Positions 43,438 to 57,239 of a stretch of 64,000 nt of DNA are shown here, piece by piece. This DNA comes from Branchiostoma floridae (Eukaryota; Chordata; Leptocardii; Amphioxiformes; Branchiostomatidae), in the NCBI RefSeq assembly GCF_000003815.2, contig NC_049979.1, forward strand, positions 16,302,900 through 16,366,899, given 5' to 3'. The translations under genes and the position numbers were made by a program. The first letter of the stretch is position 1; each line of letters begins with the position of its first letter. The notes beneath the pieces are model-generated. The model saw only the letters and a program-made list of their open reading frames with translations, did no database searches and was not told the DNA's origin.

Positions 43438-46400
43438 TATTAGTGTATCTAAAACTATTTACTGGTACATGTGGTAGACTTTCCTGGTAACCACTGATGA
43501 ACCACTAACACTTAAAGAAGACATGTCTGCTGTCTTATTTTACTACGGACCTTTGACCTCCTGTCTGTATGCTCCAAGCTGATCTTTTATTTCTTGTTTG
43601 TTGAAATGACTGCCTCTACTTCGTCTGACTTGAACGTTCTGTATTGGAGCTTCATATTCAGAAAGGGCATTAAATGTTGCCCTGTCTTTGTCTGAATTGC
43701 CGTTAGTGGAGTATCTCTGGAATGACATAGTGGGCAGAGTCTTCATATGTGAATTCTTGTCAATTCAGTTGGTATGGAGGTTATACTTCAGTCCATGTGG
43801 TGTTATGATTAGACATTGAACCATTGTTGCCAAGTACATGTACATGTAGTATGTGTAGGATTTTGCACTCTGCCAAATTTTTGATAAAATTTCAGTGAGT
43901 CAATGATAGGAGCTATCATTTGTAAGTTTATAATGTATGATGGCTTAACGCACAGCTAGCAATAAAAAAAATCATATGGCAAACATGGTTTAAGAAGCAA
44001 TATAAATTGATAAGTCTTCATAAAAGATGTGAGATTGACAAACATTTACAGTATCAGTAGAAACATTCTCCTGTTTTATTTTTTCATGTATAGTATGTTT
44101 ACTAGGGTATAAAACATGTTGCAAGATAAGAAATTATGATCCCACTCATTCCAGTATTGTTGCTGAGGCATTCATGCATACAAGCATTTTTACATGACCT
44201 GTATTCTGAGAATATGTTGGATAAACATATTGATACATATAGAAAGAGGTCATAGGTCATTGAAATTAGACTGTGCTGAGACAAACTTCCCTAACAACAC
44301 TGTCCAACAATGTGAAGCATGCAATGCTTCTCTTAAGTGAAAGAATTAAGACAACAGACAATACTTTTTATATGAAGTTGAAAAATTGTAGGGTCGTGAC
44401 TGTATATTCCATTATGTTGTCTTTAGTACCCTGCTTTTATGTACTGTTTTGTTAGAATTACGTTCAGTTAAGAAAATGCCATATTGCTATATCTGCCAAA
44501 TCACACTTGTACAGCTCTAACAAAAAACAGTGAATCTCTCATCAAATGAGTGTATAATGTATATGCATTATTACTATTATTGAACGTTAGGTAGGTTTTG
44601 ACAAGTATAACATTATATGTAACATAATCACTGATACAACCTGGCTATGGTTTGGCCAGTATGACAAAGTATAATGTTTTTTGTTGAAAATAAAAAAAAA
44701 ATTATACAAAAACAGTATGGCAATTTTTTATTGGAGTCCAAACATGCAGCATAGTCGTAGTTGTAGGTTTCCTGTGTTCCTCAAGATTTTAACCATGCAT
44801 TGATGAAGTCTCCAGGAAGCAGCCAAAACAAGTATCTACTATGAGTATGACAAGGAATACTTGACGGTGAATAAGACAGACATGGGCAAATGGGCATAAC
44901 AAACTGCTAATGGTTAGACCTAATGAACTGAAAGGTTCTTTAGGGCGATATGCAGTAAGAAGGTAATGCCCTTTTTGCACATTATCCTGTGGGGGAGCAT
45001 GAATGGAGAAAACTAGTTCATCAGAAACATAGATCAGGCTAGTTTCTACTAGTGTCTAAACAAGTCTTTATATAGTTTACTCAGATGTACTTTGATGATT
45101 ATATTCTTTAAACATAAATGATACGATGATACATCTCCAATATTGTCCCTTAGCCCTGGCTCAGCAGAAATCATCCAAGCAGAGAGTGTAGGAAGATGAA
45201 ATTGTTACTGTTAGAGTAAGTTCCAGGCTGTTAATGCCTTTGGGAACAGAGTGTTGGTACATACTGATATGATAGTTACCAATGCTTGTATGCTTCTTTC
45301 TATCTATCTGTTGCAAATGTCTATGTACGTATACAAAGTTGTGTTTTAATCAATTCAACTAGCTAAAGGATAGTTATAATCAAGTCCAAGACTCCTCCCT
45401 GCATTCAATTCAAAATGATAATCGACAGCTGGTACCCTAATGTAGGTTTCTAGATGTGGACACTTGTTTGGCACTGAGATTATGCCATTGACCAGATGTC
45501 TGTGTTAATGTTCCAAGTGCCTGTGTAGAAGACAGTCAATGGCACAAAACTGCAACACAGATCAGTTTCACTAAATGAATGATGGATGAGTTAAAGATTG
45601 ACCAGCTTTTAAGCCAACTCTATGCATTGAGCCCATTGAAAGTTTTTAATTTCAGAAATCACAAAACTTCACAGGTTATTGGTAATGGCCTTTGTAGAGC
45701 TTTAATCAACAGATTAAGAAGTCATCATTCAGTTATGATGAGTTTCATTCATGTCTATGATACAGCGCAGTACAACTGAATCATTTCTCTAATGCTGTGA
45801 TAACATTATTTGTTCTTTCTCTGTGTGACATAAACTTCAGAAAGTAAATGTACATATCAGACATGATAAGTGTTCAGATTGACCTGATCAGAGGAGAGAC
45901 AATGTTCAATAACTCTGAATATGAAAAATATAAGCATGTTCTGTATACATTGGACTGTACTTTTGTGTACAAGCTCATGCTATGTGAGTGATAAGTGATG
46001 CAAGCCCACTCATACAGCAAGTCACATGGCCAAACAGAAACTGAAATCACAGTCAGTCACAAAGTTCTTAAATTCTTATTGTTACTATACTAACACATTA
46101 CATAACCTTAACATTTTGTATTGCATTGTCCCATGTGTTGTTGCTATCAAAACAAAGTTGGAAATCCGAGTCATTGCAATTACGGGTTGGAAAATTAGTC
46201 TACCGGGTATTATTTTGTAGTTTCTTGAGTTGGCTATCTGAAGTACGTATCAGTCTTAAATACAGTAGTAAATGATATCAGTGTACCTTGTGTATCCTTC
46301 AGTTTGCTTGTATTCAGTACAAATTTCGGAAACTGTCGTGTACTTACATGTGAAAAAATGTCAACTAAATCATTAAACCATTTAATATAGTCGCTGTTGA

Positions 46401-46662
46401 TGTTCGAGACCCCAAAGTATATATTATGTACATTGTGACTGTATCAGTATCAGACTGTATTCAACTGAAAATTCAGTTCTTTGTTGGTATTTTGACATAC
46501 CTGAAGATAACAACTGAAGTCGTCAGAAAATTATAGAGCCTTGTTACTAGCATCTTGAAGCGTTCAGGCAACAGAATGGGGTGAAGGAACAACAACAGGA
46601 TTATCAGGATTGGTCATGTAAGGGTTTGAGGATCTTTGAGAGGTAGCAAACATAGGGATATC

Positions 46663-46989
46663 CAGGGTTCTTGCCAGTGCACCTGAGCTTGGGGGGGCCT
46701 ACACTGTTATTTGTATTCCTTATGCTGTGATTTGGGCCAGACACTGTGTTTCAAGAAGTGTAGGGGTCTTTTCTGTTGTTTCGTAACAATGGTACAAAAG
46801 TGTCGGCTTTTATTAACTTTGATCCTCAAAATGCAGGAAATGGTGTTGCTGAGAATTTAAAATTTGAAAATTTTCAGGGTAGGATGCCCCAAGACCCTTC
46901 TACTATGCTCATGTATGCGCTGCTTGCCACATAGCTCTGTCATGCTAAGATGCTCCCAACATTCTGAAAGAATCCTGGTGGGAACCCTG
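46663..46989. mobile_element. hAT-like short inverted-repeat element
   Basis: CAGGGTTCTTGCCAG at the left end is mirrored by CTGGTGGGAACCCTG at the right, and ATATC flanks both sides (46658-46662 and 46990-46994). CAGGG-type ends are typical of hAT elements, although hAT duplications are normally 8 bp. Confidence 0.6.
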
Positions 46990-47696
46990 ATATCCTACGT
47001 CAAGCCTGTTAAAAATCTTGGTATATGTTTGAATGATAAATGAGCTTTCAAGTCTATAATTGTAAGACAACTACAGCCCTGGATGTACTCTTAATATTCC
47101 TACTTTGACTGGTACCTATAATTGTATTTATTGTTATCAAACATGTATATTGTTCACATTCAAGAGAAAAGAGATAAATGAATCATTGAATCCTTGCTGA
47201 AGCTAAAATACTTTGGCTTCCATGTCAAAGTATGGAGTAAAATACTCAGAGTCTGTACAAATACTTCAAATTTTATGGACACAATTAGCCTACAAACTGT
47301 TCACCAACTGGTAACTGGTACATTTATCATGCAGCTTATTGATGAGGTAACTCATTGATTAACTACTTTATCTGCATCTGACATCACTGTTAATTGCAAC
47401 ATGAATGTTACATGCTGTCCAATTTCGTCTTTCAAAAGAAAATACATTTGTATATCAGTAAAGTGCAGAAAGGGAAAAGATTGTTCCATCATCAATACAG
47501 AATAATTTAACTGGTTGATTTTTGTTGAGTCTAGAAGTCACCCATGCTACAAAACAGACACTGAGATAACAACAGCTTACAAGTAACGTTACATATATGT
47601 GTATCATTTATGATTGTCAAGTTCCTCCTGTAGCATGAAAACTGCATCAAGATTTGCAAATTTCCTGTGACTTACCCTACAGGCATCTTTGAGAAC

Positions 47697-47816
47697 TCCA
47701 AGAGACTGACTTCTCTCTGAATCAGATTTTGTCCATGACTGCATTTGGTGAAGTTTAGGTTCTGCCAGAGATAATGATACTATCATGGCAACAGTTACAC
47801 TTTGTAGGAAACTCAT
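47697..47816 (-). CDS. Possible first exon of a small secreted protein (weak)
   Basis: The minus-strand ATG at 47816 opens MSFLQSVTVAMIVSLSLAEP, which looks like a signal peptide. The frame continues through a Ser/Lys/Glu-rich stretch to KDACR and then meets a donor-like AGG/GTAAGT. Unspliced, the frame runs 70 codons. I found no following exon, no family match and no conserved motif. It could equally be chance. Confidence 0.2.
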
Positions 47817-48876
47817 AGTCTACTTTTATACTTATGATAGTAGAAATATTTAGAATAACTTATTTTGGCATGTTTACTGCTGCCCATACTTTTAATGTAT
47901 TGATAATATGATTAACATTTATAATAACTTTTTTACCATGTTTACTAATTTCAGCAAACTTGTGCACATGAACATCTCTTGCAGTAGAAACATTATTCAC
48001 AATGTGACACCCATAAATGGCATACAGTCGACATCTTACACCCCCTCCCTGGCCCCACATGTATATAACATCACTTGGAATGTTCTGTATGCTCAAAAAT
48101 TCATTGATACTTCTTGACAAAGTTCACACCTCTCAACACTGACATATACAAAGAACATACAAAACTAGCTAACTGCACCTTCATGTCCATTGCCACACTT
48201 GATCTGCAGTACTGTAACATTCATGCCTATATGTAAACAGCTATATTACACTGTACATTGATAAATATATTGTCTATACATTACGTGTTGACATACTCTC
48301 TATCTCTCTTTACTTTACAATAATTGTATCGAGAAACTTTTACAATGCTGTTTTTGTTGTCAACAGTTGTTCAATTCCAAAACCTAGCTGTACCTTCTGT
48401 CAAGTATTTTGCCGGCTGTAGTTGACGAGACTTGCAAAAGCAGTGTAGGTTATTGGCATCAGGAAATGTGTGTGAGTAGTTAAGCAACACTGACAATGGT
48501 ACAGAATATCATGATATATACATTGTGTATGAATGTCCCCACTGTTTGCTTATTTTTGGCAAGGAGGCAAAGGTATACTGAGCTGATAGAAGCCAAAGTT
48601 TATGGTCATTCTAATCTTCACACCACTTACTGTTGCTGCCAGTAAATCATTTTCAATGCCCATTTTTCCTCATGCAGTAGTTCTATATCACAGAAGAATC
48701 TGTTTGTCAGTGTCAGCAGCAGGTTTGTTGTCAGCAGAAACTCAGATAATCTAAAAATCTTAAAGATAAGTCCTTGCATTAAGATGATTCAGACAGTTAA
48801 TCAGACTAGAGAAATATATGTAGATCTGTGGGAAAGTATTGAAAAAAATGTTAACGTGCCCAATATGTTCTGGTGT

Positions 48877-48882
48877 TTTATT
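48877..48882 (-). terminator. Candidate RGS gene polyadenylation signal
   Basis: Minus-strand AATAAA about 195 bases after the RGS stop codon. Confidence 0.4.
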
Positions 48883-49074
48883 TCAAACACACTTGTCTTG
48901 CAGCAAAGTATTTGTCAAAACAATGCTTTTGGACATAAAAATAGTAGAGAACAGTTAAAAGGGGACAGTTTTGTGGACAAACATCATGGCATTAAGTTGG
49001 AATAACATTTAACAGCCTCTTACTCAATCAGGTATCAACATTTTCTGCTCAATGCTCAATTTCCATTGGGCTGT

Positions 49075-52000
49075 TTATAAGCCATCAGAACTGGAGCTGG
49101 CTGCACTTGTACTTGGCTGCTTGTTGCGCAGTGACCACTGGTTGCCACTGGAGCTGAGTTCTCCAAGAACTTCACCATCCATGTTCCTGTTGGGCAAACT
49201 TGGTAGTTTGGCGACCAGGTTCCTACCTCCCAGCGCCGCAGGAACAAGAGACCACTGTTTGTCACTTCCAGCACCAGACTGGAATGCACAGTGGAAAACA
49301 CTTTCATCAAAATTTTGTTGAGTTTGATTCCTTTTTTTTTACACAACTTTTACCATCATTTTAAGCTGAGTGGGGGACCTTATATGCATTACTCTGAACA
49401 TGCAGAACTGAGCTGATATCGCAATACAGGGTTTCCCTACAGTACTATCTGTAGGGCTACTATCTGATGAAACTGTTGTAAAAATACTAGAATAGTCACT
49501 ACAGCAGGAAAGGGGGATTCTTGTCCATGAATCTCTATCACATCTAATATTACTGCTTGTATGATAAGTACCCTGTGACAAGGTGCCATGTGTCTACTAA
49601 TATTTGATATTCCACATACCTTCTTTTTGGTCTGAATCAAGTCCTTATACTGCTGTGATCTTATGAATCGTCGGTAGCTGTCACTCTTCATCAAATTATA
49701 GATGTGCTCCTGTACAGATGGAATATGAATATCAATGTCTCATGTTCATCACACCAACGTTAACTCTTATGGTTATGTCAAAGAAGTTATACTTACCATA
49801 CAGGCATCAAAAGTGTATCTGTTTGGTTTCTCCATGTTCTTGTTGGCAATGGCCTGGCACTTGGAGTCCACATTGATAGGGCTGGGGCAGCCTGGAGCCA
49901 GGAACTCACTAAGTAAGACACAAATTGCTATTTCAAACAGAAAATTACTTAGAGAAGAGGCGTGTCACCTTGACAAATGCAGAAATTATACAATCAGTAA
50001 AAAAATCTGTTGTGCTATGTTAGACGCTCCTAGTTACCACAGTGACTACATATCGTACCTGTAAATTTCCTGTACTGCTGATTCTACATCCTTCAGTGGA
50101 ACTGCATACAGCTCATCACAAGCCAGCCAAAACCTGTAGCAGAGGAGGAACAGTTAAACAGGGTTTATGGATAAAAAAGCATTTATCTTATTTCACATGG
50201 ACTAAGATGATAGACAATTACTGGTGACCACTTACGTACCTAAGGTTTTCTGCACTGAACTCCTTCTCTAGAAACTTGAGGAACTGCTCTCTTCCCGCCA
50301 GGTCTGTTAGCAGTTCGTCAAACGACAGGCTCCATTTCCTAACTCTCCTGCTGGGGATCTCCCTGTTCCTGGAGGTTCAATTAACGGACGGGAAAACAAA
50401 TCAGACCATCAATTATACCTTATCGATTATGTCCAAAAATATCTGACCTTTCTTAATGGGCCATACATCCTTTGCTATCTGAGATAACAAAATCAATATC
50501 AGAAGCTTTTCCAATTGCAATATATTGTTCTTGGGTAATAAGGTACAGTGCCCTCCTTGTTTACAATTTGTGTTGTGCAGTAAATCACCTAGTTCAGGAG
50601 TCAGACTTACTCTCCCATCTTGTCCTGCTCCCACAAGGAACTGTCATCAGTTATCCAGGGGTTGGATGGTTCAGGGGGGCTCAGGAAAGGTTCATAGTCA
50701 CCAAACTGCTCACTGTAGGACATCAGACTGTGGCACAGAGACTATGTGAATTACTATACCAAAATCTACAAATCTTGCCACAAAAGTTGACTAATTCTAC
50801 TTTTACATTTTTTTATTTATTTATTTATTTATTAGGATTCTCCACACTGGAGGGTATGGCGGAACAGGTGTCAAAAGACACCTTTTCGAAGCCGCCATAC
50901 CTTAAACATAGCAATGATACATCAAATCATAATATACATAAAATACAAGAACAGATATTTGAAAAATGGCAGATGGCTATTCAAATACATACAATCTATA
51001 CATCTGGATGAAAATGGAGATTTACTTCCAGGCATTTTGAGTGACATCCATCACTGAGGAAGATGCTGAAGAAGAGTGACGGATGTCACTTAAAACACCA
51101 GGAAGTAAATCTCCATTTTAATCTAGTTGTAGAGATTGAATTTTATTTGAATATTGTTTACCTGGATGTTTCACCTTTATAAACATTGTAGACTACTGTA
51201 ATTCCTGATTTTTTCAATGAACTGTTATGTTCACGGTTTTCACGGTGACGACTGTAACGTGAACTTATCATTACTGATAACAAGTAATTCACAGACTTTT
51301 TTTATGTGCACTTGCCCTGACAGTGAACATTTAGTTCTGAGAACAAGTTAAATTTTCTCAGAGCATGAAAGTTTGGTACTGAGAAGAAAAAGTGAATTAC
51401 AGTATTACTCACAGTTCTGCTATCTTTGACATCTTGATGTGATGCTTGTCTAGCTTCTTCTGAAGTGCTGTAACCTGTGTATACCACACACAAAGTTTGA
51501 CACAATCTGCTTATCATTAAAAAAAAGGCTAGGTACTGAAAGCTATTTGATATCTTATGTCTATTTTTCCTTCCATCTTTCCCTTTTCCATGAGTTTTCT
51601 TTTGCAAAATACCCTTTGTCAGACCCAAAGTTCTGACAATCCTTCCTACTCGACTCATCTTGAATCTGTTCCTTCACCAATAAAGCTCACTCACTCATTG
51701 GTATGAACAAAGAGGATTATTTCAGTTCAACCAGCTGATTTGACTGGTAAGGAATAGGCCTCAAACCTGTTTTTGTAGCTCTTCTGGTTCAATTTGTTCT
51801 TCTGTTATGTCCAGACCTCCGTTTGTAGTTGACTGCAGTAACACAGTGAACACAATAAACCTAAAATTTTACATTTAAGTGTACAACGTTTCTAAACTCG
51901 AGTTGTTAATAAAATCACAGACAGCAGATACAATGCATATGATAAAACATTGAATTTCATGTTTGTTAGTGCCAACAAGTAGGATAAGTCTTTCTCAAGT

Positions 52001-55000
52001 ACTTTCACTTTGTTCAGGTTGAGATTTGGCTCATAAATGTACAACAGCATCAGTACAACTGAAGATAGATTCAAATAATAATCATGTAAATTGTCTACGT
52101 ACTCTTGTATAATTATAAGTAAGTACTGTATAATCAGATACGAGGGAAAATGGAATGGCAGCTGACCTTTCTCTTCTTTGGTGTGTCCCCACAGCTGACT
52201 CTACATGACTTCTTGATGTCCATTTCTGTTGTATTTACACACCCAGGCTGCAGGGAAAGATTCAACAGTTCTCAGAATACAAGCTCAAGTCTCCCTGATC
52301 ATCAGGCTTGTTGCATAGAGAGGATTAGTTGGTGTGACTATTGGAGTATGGCAGTGCCAAGGAACTAAGTGCCATGGTGCTGAATTGCCTTCCATTGAGC
52401 TGGCTTGCAGTGTTGTTGTTATACCTAAATTGTGAGCAGCACCTAAACTTTAGAAGCTTTCATTCTGAGCAGCAAGACAGACAATAACAAGCAGGGTTTC
52501 TGTGAGTTCTTACCATTCTAACTGTGCACCTGATGCCACCGCTGTATACAAATTGTATCTCCAAAAATACATCATCCTCAAAACTAAGTGCTCATTGAAC
52601 GAAAATGGGCCAAAACAAGCAATGGATATTTGGTTGTTCCTTGTTGGATATGTTGTACTTAACTTAGATGTGAGCAGCCAATTTATGTTCCAACCATGTG
52701 CAAAGCTTTTAATCTGATTTTAAAAATTGGCCATACACACTCTTCTCTTGTATCATCTTCTATGTTGCTGACCTGCCAAAGATCTCTAGACAGGGAAAAT
52801 ACACCATAGCTCATTGACATTTATTACTGCCAATTGAATGAAATTGGGTGTGGTTGCAAGACGTATATGTTTTAGGTCTACAAAGTCAATCAAAGCAATG
52901 CTAGAACTATAATTTATACTTTAAAAAATCATGATCATTCAAAAAGTCTTTCATATGTGCCAGCACCATATTCATAACTTGTATAAATGACATTAAAAAT
53001 GACCCTTATAGTTGTGTAAATGCTGATATAAGAGCAATGCAAGACATTGGTCTTAAACCTAGATCATCAGCTGATCTGTTACAGTGCATCAGTTGAATAA
53101 CTATAAGTATTGAAATGATACCATAAGGACCAAGCAAACTCTGTAAAATGTGTCCTAATGTCACTAATGTGTGTAATTGTCCATTGCTATAGAATCATAA
53201 CTATGCTGCCATGAGCAACAGCTATTCTACCAGACATCATCAAAACATCGTCCTACCACTGGTCTATGGACATCCCAAAAGGCCCGTTCTTGGCTGTCTA
53301 GAATTTTTCTCTCCACCTTGTCTCTCTTCTTGTCCACTCTGGAAAGGTCACTGTGGGTTAGCAAACACCAGAGGAAATGGAGCATTCTACAGTTTCCCAA
53401 CTGTCTCAGGTTCATGTTGGAAAATGCACATAGACTTGTGTTTTTTTAAACAAATTCATGTTCCATATCTATTGTATTTCATGCAAACTGTGTGGAAAGT
53501 CTACAGTCCTTTTCCTAAACCATGCCTGTTTTGTATTGTAAATCCATGAACTTTGGTCTTGCCCTTTTTGATAATAAACATATGTGTCAGGATACTTAGA
53601 GGTTTCTTTGATAAAATAACCCTATCATAACCAACAACAAATTATCCCTGTTGTCATTCATCCATGCACTTTTGAATATCCAAATTAAAGAAAACATGTA
53701 TCTTTGAAGGGGCCTCTACATTTCTTCCTTAACTAATCATTTAATACACTGTCAGCCATGATCTCCAAGACTGTTGACATTTTTCATGAATTATGCAAAA
53801 TGAAGGATTAGTCCTAAATATTTCCAAGTCCCTTGTTCCTACTTCTAAGTTATCAGTCACAACATAGTACAAGGCTTTAGAGCCGTGTGTTGGTTAAAAT
53901 ATGTGTTATTGCATTCTTATCTACTTAATAAGGGCTTAAGCTGCAAATCTGAGAACTCTTTGAGTGTTGCATCAGAGCTTGGTAGTAAATTGTAGCTTAA
54001 GACATATAAGAAAATGTAGATACAGATGAGGAAACGTGAACTATAAAAGGTAATCAGATAAAATCCATTTAAGTGCTTACTTTGCTTGTGCCTCAGCTTG
54101 CATGAAGATGAACTCCCATTTCCTTGCAAACATCCTTTGTAGCTTCGCAAGATTTTCCTTTAAGAACAGGACATGAACATTCAAACAGAACCAACACGGA
54201 TGCTAAGTTCAAGTTTTAAAGTATCTTTCCTATATTCATGTGACATGTTGCATTTGGCACAAGTATGATAGATTTAAGGTTTTTCCATTCAATGCATCGA
54301 CACTACAGCTTCTCTCATCATTTAGACAGAAAAGATGTGATTTATATACAAAATGAAATGATGCATGTTTCAAAGATAAGACACATTCACACATCATATA
54401 GCCGTGACGTTAAGGATCCTAAGGCTGTATCAATTTTGTAATTATTTCTTTATAGGAAACAGAAAGGCAGACAAGACTGATGTCATTGTAAACTCCTTAC
54501 AGTTCAGTCCCTGGCTGCGAAGAGAGAGTCACAGTCAGCCCGCCCAATAATAAATAAATGAGCCTGTGGAAATTCTGCACAGATACAGAAAGGCTTTGCA
54601 TACTACAAATCTCTTTATATCATACCTGGGTTACAATAATGTTCGATATGGGTGTTCTGGACCAGGTGATAATTTTCCATATCACACAGGCTTCTTAGTT
54701 GTATAACAAAGGCTTCCATTAATCAAATACATGTAGAACGAATTCCTCCACACATTCTACTGCAAGCCAACAGAGTTCTTTAGTTTGAATTTTTCTCAAA
54801 TTGATGTTCTGGTGCAGGTTGAAACAATTAGTCAAATTTTATACTTTTTATGAGTCATTTGGCAATCAAATCAGTATTTGACAGGGTATGACATAAATAG
54901 ATCTCTGTATATCCCTATGTCAGTGACCTTGTTATTATTCTGTCTACATTCTAAGTAACTACACCAGGTGGACCCATAAAGTGCAAGTTGTTTGTGCCAA

Positions 55001-57214
55001 CTCATGCAGCTCTGATTCCCCAGGTGTCTGATACAGCCTCCGAGCTGTGCGGCACCCACAGATTATTGTTAGATGATAACCAAGTCACACCATGTACGAC
55101 TATACGAGATGGGCCCCAAGATGGCGGACTTGTCAACTTGAAGTCAGTCTTTCCCATCAATCCCAAACAATAGCCTATAGAATCATTTGCTGTTGATTGG
55201 CAATTAATTTGACTTCCAGCACAGATGTCTAACTCATAGACTATAGAATGTGAACCTCAACTTTGTCAATCTTCAATTGTACGACTTCAGTAAAACTGGT
55301 GGTCTATTATGTAAAGTCACATGGGAACTGAACTTTACTTCAACCCAACAAAGATATTGGACAACATGTCATCTGTTCAGCTCCAACATTTTCCTACAGT
55401 CCTCCTGGAGGCCTTAATCTAATAATAGATTTAATGTCAATACTGTAACAGTGGAAGATACTACATGTAGGTTGGGTGGCAAAATTTGTGTTTCCTTATG
55501 TCTGCACACAAGTAGGATTATGTACCCCAGACAAAAAGATATTGCATATATATAGACAATATATTGAGGGCATCACATAAGGTTCTTGTCTCATGTTCAC
55601 TGCATATTATACCCTTTTGTGGTCTATTGTGATGTTTGGTCATCCCATTCTTTTAGTTATGGAACCAAGGAGTAAAAATTTTGGGTGTTGCTGAATATTA
55701 TATGAATTTATTAATTAATACTTACTGCTTCATAATCAGCCAGCTCCAACCTTGCCTTGTTCTGCATTGTTCTCTTGCATAGGTACACAGCTGTGAAATT
55801 GTGTGAGGACAAAACAAGAGGATTCATAACCTTATTGGAAATGAACATCATTACATTTCTGAGTAATTGCAATTAAGAGTTAAAAGTTTACATGTGCAGC
55901 TGTATATAACCTAGCAGGCCAAACTGGTTTTTCTTAGTACTTTTACCTGGGAGTGGAATCTGATTTACACACTGAAATTGACGTATTCCTAGAGTCTATA
56001 GAGTCAACGATCAAAAAACATCCTGACCTTCTTGAAGGGCACAGCAAGCACAGTGGTCATGCATATTCAAGACCCAAAGAGGCTATGCTTGGACCATGAT
56101 ACATTCAATGTGTTATATATGACTGCTCACAACTCAAATGTGTCTGACTAAGGCCACACCAATTTGATTTGTTGCTTCAAGAGCTTATCAAGAACAGATG
56201 TATCACATGATGTATAATGAACAGACAGATACAATGTATAACTGCACACTTCAAGCACAGGAAGGTATTAAAGGTAACAAAACTACAAAAGTCAGAATCA
56301 ATTGTCAAGACTTGTTGATCCCTACCATAGTCAGTATTCTCTGGTTCCCAACAATTTGATGGCCAGAAATAGGGAGTCTGAAAAAAATTGATTAACTATT
56401 TATTTAGCAATATTTCACCTTACAGTACTTGAATAATCTAGAGGAATGGCATACATGCACACCCAAAGAGTAGTTATTTGTTTTAAGCTGAGGGAACTTG
56501 TGTCTGTTTTAGACTTACCTGAAATCTGTAGAATGTCCCATCATCTTTCAGCATGAGAACATGGTCAGAGATGGGGAAGAAGTAGCCGTGGGCAGACATT
56601 AATGATCCGAGATGGACGGCCTCAGCTGACACATACAAAACATTCAAATCAATGAGTACATTAAGAATACTGTACAAAATTTATCAGTGCAACTTTCATT
56701 ATGCAAGATGATGCATCTCTGAACCATATTTTGGTTCATAAATCTTTATTGCTGCCTTCATTGACAACATAAGTTAAAGCCTGTCAATGGTTTCAAACAC
56801 GTTACCGTGTCAGTGTCTTTTTTTGGATATTGCAGATCTCTAGCACCTTGATGTAACATTAAATCTGATACCATAACATCCATTTTTATCATCTGATTTT
56901 GTGACTCAATATCTTATAATCCTGCTAACTCCCTGGTCGAAAATTCTGTGGCAATGACCAATTTGTCTTGCAATGACATAGAACACTGCTTCTTGCAACA
57001 GTAGAAGTTTGAGCAACAGAATTTCCGATAGAAAGAAGAAGATAAACGCAACATTGACACAATCAGACTTTTTCAATTCTATCTATCTTGTGTATTAGTC
57101 TGTGACTGGCAACATTTGACTTTCAATCTAAATGCAAATTTTAAAAGCCAAAGGAACCATTACCTTGATCTTCAACATCCAGCTTCTTCACTATCCAGTT
57201 CACCAGGTCAGACC
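49075..57214 (-). CDS. RGS7: R7-family regulator of G-protein signalling, RGS6/7-like (5' partial)
   Basis: Fifteen exons join in phase, 459 codons plus stop: 57164-57214, 56519-56625, 56326-56377, 55726-55790, 54081-54157, 53257-53350, 52167-52247, 51767-51832, 51413-51474, 50611-50727, 50240-50368, 50059-50133, 49797-49908, 49620-49709 and 49075-49278. In order they encode most of a DEP domain ([34 protein letters not shown]), the DHEX region ([35 protein letters not shown]), a GGL domain ending PSNPW, and an RGS domain ([21 protein letters not shown] to [13 protein letters not shown]). R7 RGS proteins pair with G-beta-5 through GGL, are anchored through DEP/DHEX, and speed GTP hydrolysis on Gi/o alpha, mainly in neurons. 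The 67-residue Ser/Asn-rich tail has no vertebrate match I recognise. The first exons (about 55-65 residues in vertebrates) were not found. RGS6 versus RGS7 cannot be decided; a pre-duplication orthologue is likely. Confidence 0.93.
50808..50906 (-). mobile_element. 3' end of a non-LTR retroelement (RGS intron)
   Basis: On the minus strand the segment ends in (AAAT)n from TAATAAATAAATAAATAAAT (50834 down to about 50808), a tail common to CR1/RTE-type elements. Just before the tail is a palindromic stretch with GGTATGGCGG/CCGCCATACC arms (50853-50862 and 50892-50901). Confidence 0.5.
50988..51143. mobile_element. MITE copy B (RGS intron)
   Basis: The arms share GGAGATTTACTTCC and its inverse GGAAGTAAATCTCC, then GTGACATCCATCA against GGATGTCAC. 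Its outer end CTAGTTGTAGAGATTGAATT and inner GAGTGACATCCATCA match copy A at 28026-28166. Confidence 0.6.
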
Positions 57215-57239
57215 CTGAATCAGTGAACAGAACATTTAT

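Larger units (their letters stand above)
43403..48876. other. Long gene-poor stretch between Pknox and the RGS gene
   Basis: A Pknox poly(A) signal AATAAA lies at 43432, 30 bases after the stop codon. Another AATAAA plus A-run near 44688 and a minus-strand AATAAA near 44720 suggest further 3' ends, with no exons I can link to them. A weak signal-peptide-like minus frame is listed separately. Apart from one hAT-like element (46663-46989), I see nothing else to name in this AT-rich sequence. Confidence 0.4.

Noticed and set aside
49056..49346. A 96-codon minus-strand gene
   Set aside because: It is an alternative frame over the last RGS exon. The spliced frame from acceptor 49278 is in phase with the RGS domain.
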